Assembly (NCBI RefSeq): GCF_032854445.1
Contig: NC_088302.1
Span: forward strand, 51,864,046 to 51,928,045
Direction of reading: 5' to 3'
Length of the DNA stretch: 64,000 nucleotides
Source: Liolophura sinensis
Taxonomy: Eukaryota; Mollusca; Polyplacophora; Chitonida; Chitonidae
Below are positions 24,144 through 35,500 of the stretch, one piece after another. Position 1 is the first letter of the stretch. Each line of letters opens with the position of its first letter. The notes under the pieces were generated by a model. It searched no databases. It was not told where the DNA came from and saw only the letters and a program-made list of their open reading frames with translations. The position numbers were made by a program, and so were the translations under genes.

Positions 24144-26800
24144 AGCGTACAGACACATTGTTGTGATATTTTTAATACCTGGTATTAACATACCTTTCAG
24201 CATATCACTTGTTTTAGCTCAGCAGAATGTGACGACTTCTCCAAATGTGCAGGTAGAAAAGTGTTGTTATTGCCAATTGATTGTCTGTCATCAGGACATG
24301 TACAACCATTCCCAAAGGCATTCCAAGCATTGTGCTTTATCTATATGCTATATTCCATCTCTTTTGTTACATAATTTTTATTGTAGTTCCAAACCCGTAG
24401 CTTACTGTAGCTGGCAAAGAATACAATGATAGGGTATAGAATCTTGGACCTTTTCTGCCATAAGTAATTTGTATCAAAGCTGTGTTGTCTTCTATTCATT
24501 TCTTTCTTTGCGATGGTGATTTGTGGACCAAGTGGCAAAATATTACTCATTTAATGCAAGAGAATAACTGTCAATCTGGCCTGGGCCCCGAGTTACCATG
24601 GTGTGGGATGTGTATATGTTGTCATGGACAGCTTGTACTGGAGCGGACTGACTGAATGGCAGAGCTCCCTATTGCTAGCTGAAAATTTTCGCCTTTCTTT
24701 CAACTAGTCAATAGTGTTAAGTTTCCTGACACATTCTTTCATTTATTATGCAAATGACATGATGTAATCTGCATTCAAAATCTTGAAAAAGTATTTTGTA
24801 AGAGATTTATTACATCTCTTTTAGTATAGAGCTGTGATTCTGTTTTATTTCCACTGCTGCTGACCTACTGAAAGTTGCTAAGCAGTTTTCATTTAGTCTA
24901 CATGTCTCACATGTGGTGTGGTGCTGTCAACCTAACCAAACCAATGGCTCTTACGATTATATGGAAACACCCGTGTTGCCAGCCTAGCCTTGCCAGTCGT
25001 CTGACATTGTTTGTCGTTGTTGTAACACGATTGGTTCTCATCCGCTGGCGACACCAGTGTTTCTCACTACTGTTTTGTTAATGGTCAGTTGAGATTCGCA
25101 ACACAGTCTGTTGGATCCTGATAATTTTGTGAGACCCAGGTGTATTGTTATTGAAAGTTACTGGGTGTTGGAGTTAAGAACCCTTCTGGCCAATTCTTTG
25201 AATTTATTGGTAACTCACTGAAACAAGCTGATATAATTGTACTATGCATATGCTTATGTAATGTTGAGTTGATAAATCAGTGTACAAACACAATGGTTCA
25301 TGTTCTGTATGTAACAGTGAACGTATATTTTGCTTGATCATTCTGTATGTAACAGTGAACATATATTTTGCTTAATTAACAAGCATGTTTCTTTGTAAGG
25401 CCAGATACAAACCCAACAATCCACCAAGTCCACTGAATTATCAACAGAGGTATAAATATCACATGTACTTAATCTTGTTAGCTGTACTAGAAATAATGGG
25501 TGGATATGGTTTTAGATGTAATAAATGCAGTAAGGCTTATTTGTATACATCTGATAGTGATGCATGGGTTGAAGGTCTTGTTTTAGTCAGACATCTTTAA
25601 CATTATTTACAAATCCAAAATAAAAACAAGATGGGCAAAAACTGTGACTATAGGTAAATAAGCATATGGAGTTGTTAGTAGACAAAAAAATTGTTGAGAT
25701 TTGTGTTGGAGGAAATTTAGCAGTAGATGTTACCTTAATCACCCAAGATATACACAAATTTTTGAGCTACTTTATCAGAGTTCAGATATTTTGCTTGTAT
25801 GTAAGGTTACTTTTGTCCATGGCCATTGGCGAAGGTATGGTTTTCTAGGATCTTCATGTAAGATGAATGTATTCATTAGGGGAATCTAGGTGGTTAGAGG
25901 CCTGTAGGAACTACGCTATAAATTGTTAATCTTATTCAACCACCTCTGCAACCTAACTTTTAAAAGTTCTGAGATAACTATGGGATGCAGAGAAGCATTT
26001 TGCATAGTTTTATGAGGTTTGCATCTTTAGTGACACAAACAAATCATTTTAGTATCATTTTCATAATTGTATGCATAAATTCTACTGAAAAAAAGTGCTT
26101 CACAGGTCATAAGGTTGAAGATTTTGCAGTACATGTTCTGACAGAAGTTTTCAAATTTTATAGTGGAAGCTCCCTTATGTGTATTTTTTTCGTGGATTTT
26201 TTCAGATTTAAGTTTACAAGTGGTACATTCTGTTTGTAATTCATTCTTTTGCAATATATATTCTTGGGCCCAGAGGTGAAAACTGTGTATCGTTGAATGA
26301 GGAAAACTTAATACCACTTCTAAGAGAATAGAAACAGGAAAAACCATTTTCTAGACTAATCTGACACAGTCTAATTAATAGAGTAATAGTGTCCAGAGTA
26401 ATATGCATGCATGTGTAATGTACTGTAGAGTATCTCACAAAAAGCATTTTGGCTATTTTCGGGTAGGATAATACCCAATGAGCCTCTTTGTACGTCGAGT
26501 TGGTTCTGTGGAACATTTCAGTCCATTTGGAGGACACTCATAAGTTCCATTAATAGTGTTAGTATTTATTTGACAGAAGAAAGAAACCTGAAGATGTAAT
26601 ACCATACAGCTAATACTGTATTGATGCAGCAGAATTGTGACAGATACAATACTTCTAGAGTACATGTGTAACAATTATTTAATTGTATATATCCTGTAGT
26701 ATACTGCATGTTAGCAGTTACATCCTGTATAAAAATTTTGACCTATTCTATTCTTTTTGTACATGTATATATTCTGTAAAGATAACTGTAATAAAAAAAA
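24144..26800 (+). other. C2CD3: Probable 3' UTR of C2CD3
   Basis: This AT-rich sequence downstream of the TAG has no credible coding exon and no clear SINE copy. AATAAA hexamers occur at 25520, 25619 and 26790; the last follows UGUA-type motifs and would give a 2.6-kb UTR. Which site is used cannot be told from the sequence. Confidence 0.4.
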
Positions 26801-26969
26801 TAATAGTGAATACTTAACATGTTTTTTTCCCCTCAAACGAGGGCACTTGACAAACTTAACTCCTCTCTGCTGATAGTATTTCATAAGACCAAAAAAAAAT
26901 TCTTCATGCAACAGGCTAATGCAGACGCATAAATCATTATGTTTACAAACTGTCAGATTTTCTATTGCG

Positions 26970-27102
26970 CTGGGAAGGTCTGCAGCAACCTACAGATTCC
27001 TCCGAAGCCCTGCCTGGTTTCCTCCCACCATAATGCTGACAGCAATCGTATAAGTGAAATATTCTTTAATACGGAGTTAAACACAGATCAAAAAAATAAA
27101 TA
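26970..27102 (+). mobile_element. SINE 3' fragment
   Basis: GGTTTCCTCCCACCATAATG, CGTATAAGTGAAATATTCTT and a degenerate GTTAAACACAGATCAAAAAA tail mark it as a 5'-truncated copy in the convergent region. Confidence 0.85.
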
Positions 27103-28319
27103 CATGAGTTGTGCGAATTGGGAATATACATATTGGGAATGTAATATGTGGCACAGTATTTATAGAAATGGCTTGAAATCCACACAAGGCAAAGAAGGTT
27201 TAAGCTGAAGCTGATCAGTCCATGGCTAAAAAAGGTTCAGCTGTGGCTTTAATGATGGGGCTCATTTTAGAAAGCTGTCCTAACATACATGATATAAGAG
27301 ATACAACAGCTTTGTAAGACAAACGCCAGGAGTTTTGACAGGTTTTTGTCACTCGGTAAAGTGAGTGGTTTTCTTCAGTTTCCTGTATCCATACATCTGA
27401 CACCCACTGTGTCAGTGAAGAACTGTAGAGTAAGGTGTTAAGTACCAATCAAATTAATACATGGCAGGCAAGCTGTGTCAAGCATATTTACTATATGTAT
27501 GTCCTCATTATATGCGCTTTACACCAGGCAAATAATAAGAATTCTTCATAAAATGGGTCCCAGGACACACGCATTTTCCATCAAATGGCACCTGCATTTA
27601 CACTCCATAAAGTTCCAGTTTGTTAAAGTATGAAATGTAATTCCAGTACTATTATACTACAGGGTGACAGGAGTTTACATAGTGAACTGGCACATAATGG
27701 TAAATTTGTCAGAATTATAGACTAGGATGATACACTCAGCATTATAACATAAGCATATGTAATGAGTTCTAGCCTTTGACTTAACAAATCTATTTTTGGA
27801 CTAAAATGTGAGAAAATAAAAATCAGCATAACATCAACAATTTACTAATATGGCTGTTAATTGAAAATCTTATGAACATTACCTCAGAAATTTGGTAGTA
27901 TCAACTCTATATACTCAACAGTAAAATATAACAAATACAATGTAACAAACAAATGAAATAAGAAAGGTAAATTCTAAAGAATATTTACAATACTCCAATA
28001 TATCACAGGCTATAACAAAACACAGGTTTGTTGTGATGTAAAATGGATGGCACTATATGTACACGTTTCATAATAAACTTTTAACACACCGGTATCCCAA
28101 GGCACTTGAATAAATACTTCATACTTCCTGAGGTCATCAACAGTTGATAACTTCATTTGTTTCTAACACTACAGAATTACCACACATCCACTGGATAAAC
28201 TCTCATGCATTACATTATATTACTTTTCATAAATACGAAACAAAAGTTCTACTGCTAACAATCTCCATGGGTGTACCCCACTGATCATCATAATAGCATA
28301 ACTGTAGCAATGACAATCA

Positions 28320-28990
28320 TAATGCTGTACCTATACCACTGATCATCTAAGCAGTGTTCCGGTACCATTCATCATAGAAGTGTACCTGAACAACTATTCA
28401 TCATAGCAGTGTACATGTACTATTCATCATCATCACAGCAGTATATCTGTACCATTCATAACCATAGCAGTGTACCTGTATCATTCATCATCACAGCAGT
28501 GTACTTGTACCATTCATCACAGCAGTGTACCTGTACCATTCATCATCATATCAGTGTGCCTGTACCATTCATCATCACAAAAATGTACCTGTATCACTAT
28601 TCATCATTGCAGTGTACCTGTACCAATCTTCATCTAAGCAATGTTGATCACTGATAAACACAGTCTATTCATCATCTAAGCAGGGAACCTATACCATTCA
28701 TCATTATAGCAGTGTATCTGTACCTCTATTCATCATAGCAGTGTACTTGTATCACTGATCATCATAGCAGTGTACCCGTACTATTCATAATGTCAGTGTA
28801 CCCATACTATTCATCACAGCAGTGTACCTGTATGATTATCATCTAAGCTGTACCACCAATTAACATAGTATATCTGTACTAGTGATCAACATAGTCGAGC
28901 TGTACCACTGATCAACATGGTCTAGCTGTACCACTGATCAACATAATCTGGCCATACCACTGATCAACACTGTAGTATACCTGCACCACT
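28320..28990. repeat. Diverged ~29-bp minisatellite in the convergent 3' region
   Basis: Units resemble ACCATTCATCATCACAGCAG followed by TGTACCTGT; later units shift to CCACTGATCAACATAGTCTA. Copies are imperfect in length, which suggests an old array. It may lie in the 3' UTR of the minus gene. Confidence 0.85.
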
Positions 28991-29164
28991 GATGATCTCA
29001 TTTAATAAGACTATGGCTGACATAAATGATAACCACACTAAGGCAGCATCACTTTCAAATTAGAAGTCTGCCACAATTTTAAGTAAATGCATGTACACAG
29101 ATGCACTGCTGACGATCACATCAGCTCTACTGCTGAAGATGATTGCCTTTAAGCTATCACCCGC

Positions 29165-29280
29165 CATCCTATAAACTGTACCACTGCCACTCCTATAAGC
29201 TGTACTGCTGCCACTCCTATAAGCTGTACCATTGTCAATCCTGTAAGCTGTACCACTGCCAAGGTCATGAGCTTTACAAA
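29165..29280. repeat. ~24-bp repeat just downstream of the minus-gene stop
   Basis: Four to five units of CTATAAGCTGTACCACTGCC type lie within the first 150 nt of the 3' UTR of the minus gene. Confidence 0.75.
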
Positions 29281-29309
29281 TCACAAGAGCTGTATCACTG
29301 ACATCAACT

Positions 29310-29584
29310 TCAGCTGTCACCATTTAAAGTCTCTTCGTCTGGCACGACAAAAACCACCTTCTTGCCTTTCTGGTCTTCCTGAGGAACAGGGCTCTGATGT
29401 GTTATGTCTGGGGTATCCTGGGGTTCAGCTGCTGACTCAACATATGGTTCTGCAGCAGCGATGGTGACCTCCTGCTCACGCTGTCGCTGTCTCTCTGCCT
29501 CCTCTCTTTGGCGCCTTTCCCGTCTCGAGTCGACAACAAGTTTCACACACACAGACAGAGGTGTGTCTTCAACACATGGACTCC
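29310..29584 (-). other. Last coding exon of the minus gene
   Basis: The acceptor TTATTTCAG precedes GGAGTCC; joined to exon 31 it gives KKLLGSPCVEDTPLSV. The exon continues with a Glu/Arg/Gln helix (RRERRQREEAERQRQREQE) and an acidic tail, and ends in TGA at 29310-29312. Confidence 0.8.
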
Positions 29585-32500
29585 CTGAAATAACAACCAC
29601 TTCAACTACAAGAGGCCAAGTCTAATGGTTTATCTTAATAAATCTACCTAAATTCACAGATCAAATTACTGAGTTGATTTGGGAGCAAAACAGTGTTAAA
29701 CCAGATTTTATTTCTGACTCTAGATATATTGCACTATGGAGGTATCCTTACAGCAGAGCACAAGGATCTCTGGCCTGTAATACATAATACTTTTGATTAT
29801 ACTGGTCTCCATTTGCAGTTGTTATTATATTATTGTATTACCCCACACTTATCTGCTGATTACAACAAAGTGATCCAACCAGTCAGGTTTTGTGTCTGAG
29901 GTCAGTGTGTGATGATGCAACCCAGGCACCACAGCCATACAACCCAGGCACCACAGCCATACAACCCAGGCACCACAGCCATACAACCTGGCACCACAGT
30001 TAACAACCCAGGCACCACAGCCATACAACCTGGCACCACAGCCATACAACCCAGGCACCACAGCCATACAACCCTGGCACCACAGCCATACAACCCTGGC
30101 ACCACAGTTAACAACCCAGGCACCACAGCCATACAACCTGGCACCACAGCCATACAACCCTGGCACCACAGTTAACAACCCAGGCACCACAGCCATAAAA
30201 CTAAAGCACCACAGCCATACAACCCTGGCACCACAGCCATACCACCCTGGCACCACAGCAATACAACCCAAGCACCACAGCCATACAACCCAGGCACCAC
30301 AGCCATACAACCCAGGCACCACAGCCATACAACCCAGGCACCACAGCCATACAACCCAGGCACCACAGCCATACAACTGCGGTAGAAGATGATGAGTAAT
30401 TACAGTCTCACCTAGTAATTTTTTGGCCTCCTCCCCATCTATTATAGGGTTCATCCAGGTGGACTTCCTGTACTGGCTGAGATTGGTCGCAGCAGGAGGG
30501 TAGATGTGGTACAGCACCTCCATCACTTCCTTCTTGTACAGGCCACGAGAGCCCTTATCCTGGCCTATACACAATAGTCAATGATAACACCGGTTTACAT
30601 ATCTGCTTTACGGGTGATTTATCAAGAGCCCTGTACAGGCCATGGGAGCCCTTATCCTGACCTATACAACAATCAGTGATGACACAGGTTTACATATCTG
30701 GTTTACTGGTGATTTATCAAGAGTCTTGTTCAGGCCATGGGAGCCCTTATCATGACCTGTACACAACAGTCAATGACAACACGTCTGGTCTACTGGTGAT
30801 TTATCAAGAGTCTTGTACAGGCCATGGGAGCCCTTATCCTGACCTGTACACAACAGTCAATGACAACACATCTGGTTTACTGGTGATTTATCAAGAGTCT
30901 TGTTCAGGCCATGGGAGCCCTTATCATGACCTGTACACAACAGTCAATGACAACACGTCTGGTTTACTGGTGATTTATCAAGAGTCTTGTACAGGCCACG
31001 GGAGCCCTTATCCTGACCTGTACACAACAGTCGATGACAACACATCTGATTTACTGGTGATTTATCAGGAGTCTTGTACAGGCCAATGAGAGCCCTTATC
31101 CTGATCAAGAAAGCACTGATTCATTTTTAAAACAATGATCAGGTGAAAATCAAATAAAATTGGGGGAAACATGGCACAATCAAGAATGAAAAATTAAGTA
31201 CATTTAATGATTTNNNNNNNNNNNNNNNNNNNNNNNNNNNNNNNNNNNNNNNNNNNNNNNNNNNNNNNNNNNNNNNNNNNNNNNNNNNNNNNNNNNNNNN
31301 NNNNNNNNNNNNNNNNNNNNNNNNNNNNNNNNNNNNNNNNNNNNNNNNNNNNNNNNNNNNNNNNNNNNNNNNNNNNNNNNNNNNNNNNNNNNNNNNNNNN
31401 NNNNNNNNNNNNNCATTTAATGATTTTGTATGGGAAGGGCACCTTATTAGTTTTGGCAATGGATAAATGTTCAATACATTTGATTTTTTTAGGTGAATTT
31501 AGAGAGACTTGTGGCGAGCTGAGTGAATTAATCTGGATATCTGTAAGCCTAATTAATCTGTAGCATCACGGTGATATGGTGTATGCAATTAACTTATACA
31601 ATCCATATTCCAGTGCACAATCATATATGGTAGCTTTAAAGCTTACCAGGATTATGGTATTATCTAATCTTTAGACAAGTTGCATCTGATATTCATCATG
31701 AACAAGTTTAATGGTAATGTAACAGACATGTAATTAGGATTTAGCTATTGACAAACTGATTGAAACCCTTTTGCAATGGTAACAGAGATTCTGCACTTTT
31801 TATCACTACACACGCGCAATATTGGGCCAACAGCTATGAACCATCAAGCAATTGTGGAGAATTCCTGAAGTAAGAGAATTTTCACACGTACCAAATGAAT
31901 GACCACAGTGAACAAACCACACACCCACCTCTGATAACAACATCAACAGCGTCATCCATTTCTAACTGTGATGGGTAAAGGTCACACTCCTTGAAGAACT
32001 TTGGCAAGTCACACACCTCTATTTCGCCTCCAAATGCCTTCCTCTCAAACATCATCTCATACCCTGTGTAGTGAAAAAATATGCACTGCAGTCATGTATG
32101 TTTTTCAGCTAACTTTCGCAAACAAAGAACGAAGCCATCTGCACAACATGAGAGCAGGCCATGGGAGACACGAGGTGGAGATTGAAATCCGGACTGGGGA
32201 TTTGTTTTATGCCCCTGCCGTCGCTGCTTGTGGGCCTTCATGAGAACGAACATTCAGATGTGGAAAAGTTGCCAAAGGTTGCTGGTTTACATGGACACTG
32301 CTGTTTCCTCCACTCGCAAAGCTGACCACCATTGTATAAGTGAAAAATATTGGGTACGACATTAAGCCACAATCAAATAAATAAATATGTATACCTGCAA
32401 GAAGCTGTTTGTAAACACATTGCATTGAGGTTAAAAGATATGTGTACACAGAATATGGCTTCTTATCTTTGAATACTACAGACAGTACAGTTGTCAAAGT

Positions 32501-35500
32501 GACTTACTCCTTCTAATATCCATGTATTCGTCAAGCTGAGAATAGGTGAATGGCATGACCGGCCTGAGGACCCCATGTCTCTCCTGGACTCGCCTCAAGA
32601 GTTTTTTGTACTCCTGTACATAACGCTTCCAGTCAGAACCATGGTACAGGGCCTATAACAAACAAATAAAAGCTTACACTAATCACACCACAGTAGGTGT
32701 CTGTACTCCTGTACACAGCACTTTCAGTCACACCCATGCTACAGGGCCAACAACAGACAAATAAAAGCTTACACTAAACACACCACAGAAGGTGTCCGTA
32801 CTCCTGTACACAGCACTTCCAGGCGCACCCATGCTACAGGGTCTACAACAGACAAATAAAAGCTTACACTAAACACACCACAGTAGGTGTCTGTACTCCT
32901 GTACACAATGCTTCCAGTCACACCCATGCTACATGGCCTATAACAGACAAATAAAAGCTTACACTAAACACACCACAGTAGGTGTCTGTACTCCTGTACA
33001 CAGCACTTCCAGTCACACCCATGCTACAAGGCCAACAACAGACAAATAAAAGCTTACACTAAACACACCACAGTAGGTGTCTGTACTCCTGTACACAGCA
33101 CTTTCAGTCACACCCATGCTACAGGGCCAACAACAGACAAATAAAAGCTTACACTAAACACACACCACAGTAGGTGTCTGTACTCCTGTACACAGCACTT
33201 CCATTCACACCCATGCTACAGGGCCAACAACAGACAAATAAAAGCTAACACTAAACACACCACAGTAGGTGTCTGTACTCCTGTACACAGCACTTCCAGT
33301 CACACTCATGCTATAGGGCCTACAACAAACAAATAAAAGCTTACACTAAACACACCACAGAAGGTGTCTGTACACCTGTACATAATGCTTCCAGTCACAC
33401 CCATGCTACAGGGCCAACAACAGACAAATAAAAGCTTACACTAAACACACCACAGAAGGTGTCTGTACTCCTGTACACAGCACTTCCAGTCACACCCATG
33501 CTACAGGGCCAACAACAGACAAATAAAAGCTAACACTAAACACACCACAGTAGGTGTCTGTACTCCTGTACATAACGCTTCCAGTCACACCCATGCTACA
33601 GGGCCAACAACAGACAATTAAAAGCTTACACTAAACACACCACAGAAGGTGTCTGTACTCCTGTACACAGCACTTCCAGTCACACCCATGCTACAGGGCC
33701 AACAACAGAAAAAAAAAAAAGCTAACACTAAACACACCACAGTAGGTGTCTGTACTCCTGTACATAACGCTTCCAGTCACACCCATGCTACAGGGCCAAC
33801 AACAGACAATTAAAAGCTTACACTAAACACACCACAGAAGGTGTCTGTACTTCTGTACACAGCACTTCCAGTCACACCCATGCTACAGGGCCTACAACAG
33901 ACAAATAAAAGCTAACACTAAACACACCACAGTAGGTGTCTGTACTCCTGTACACAGCACTTCCAGTCACACTCATGCTATAGGGCCTACAACAAACAAA
34001 TAAAAGCTTACAATATACACACCACAGAAGGTGTCTGTACTCCTGTACATAACGCTTCCAGTCACACCCATGCTACAGGGCCAACAACAGACAAATAAAA
34101 GCTAACACTAAACACACCACAGAAGGTGTCTGTACTCCTGTACACAGCACTTCCAGGCACACCCATGCTACAGGGCCAACAACAGACAAATAAAAGCTAA
34201 CACTAAACACACCACAGTAGGTGTCTGTACTCCTGTACATAACGCTTCCAGTCACACCCATGCTACAGGGCCAACAACAGACAATTAAAAGCTTACACTA
34301 AACACACCACAGAAGGTGTCTGTACTCCTGTACACAGCACTTCCAGTCACACCCATGCTACAGGGCCAACAACAGACAAATAAAAGCTAACACTAAACAC
34401 ACCACAGTAGGTGTCTGTACTCCTGTACATAACGCTTCCAGTCACACCCATGCTACAGGGCCAACAACAGACAATTAAAAGCTTACACTAAACACATCAC
34501 AGAAGGTGTCTGTACTTCTGTACACGGCACTTCCAGTCACACCCATGCTACAGGGCCTACAACAGACAAATAAAAGCTTACACTAAACACACCACAGTAG
34601 GTGTCTGTACTCCTGTACACAGCACTTCCAGTCACACTCATGCTATAGGGCCTACAACAAACAAATAAAAGCTTACACTATACACACCACAGAAGGTGTC
34701 TGTACTCCTGTACATAACGCTTCCAGTCACACCCATGCTACAGGGCCAACAACAGACAAATAAAAGCTTACACTAAACACACCACAGAAGGTGTCTGTAC
34801 TCCTGTACACAGCACTTCCAGTCACACCCATGCTACAGGGCCAACAACAGACAAATAAAAGCTAACACTAAACACACCACAGTAGGTGTCTGTACTCCTG
34901 TACATAACGCTTCCAGTCACACCCATGCTACAGGGCCAACAACAGACAATTAAAAGCTTACACTAAACACACCACAGAAGGTGTCTGTACTCCTGTACAC
35001 AGCACTTCCAGTCACACCCATGCTACAGGGCCAACAACAGACAAATAAAAGCTAACACTAAACACACCACAGTAGGTGTCTGTACTCCTGTACACAGCAC
35101 TTCCAGTCACACTCATGCTATAGGGCCTACAACAAACAAATAAAAGCTTACACTATACACACCACAGAAGGTGTCTGTACTCCTGTACATAACGCTTCCA
35201 GTCACACCCATGCTACAGGGCCAACAACAGACAAATAAAAGCTTACACTAAACACACCACAGAAGGCGTCTGTACTCCTGTACACAGCACTTCCAGGCAC
35301 ACCCATGCTACAGGGCCAACAACAGACAAATAAAAGCTAACACTAAACACACCACAGAAGGTGTCTGTACTCCTGTACACAGCACTTCCAGTCACACCCA
35401 TGCTACAGGGTCTACAACAGACAAATAAAAGCTTACACTAAACACACCACAGAAGGTGTCTGTACTCCTGTACACAGCACTTCCAGTCACACCCATGCTA

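Larger units (their letters stand above)
26801..29309. other. Convergent intergenic / 3' UTR region
   Basis: This stretch lies between the ends of the two convergent genes. It contains a SINE 3' fragment (26970-27102), a degenerate SINE-like stretch near 27340-27470, an AT-rich featureless part (27480-28320), a diverged minisatellite (28320-28990) and a 24-bp repeat (29165-29280). The minus gene's poly(A) signal may be the ATTAAA complement near 28989 or 27249. I see no further gene. Confidence 0.5.
30412..32652 (-). other. EF-hand-like C-terminal region (exons 29-31 of the minus gene)
   Basis: Exon 29 encodes a charged helix (SDWKRYVQEYKKLLRRVQER). Exons 30 and 31 then give two helix-loop-helix-like segments, FGGEIEVCDLPKFFKECDLY and VVIRGQDKGSRGLYKKEVME. 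The loops lack the full set of acidic ligands, so calcium binding is doubtful. Fold assignment is inference from helix spacing and the G-x-I/L loop pattern. Confidence 0.5.

Noticed and set aside
28320-30376. Possible CRISPR array, because of regular short repeats
   Set aside because: Eukaryotic intron/UTR context; units are directly adjacent, with no unique spacers.
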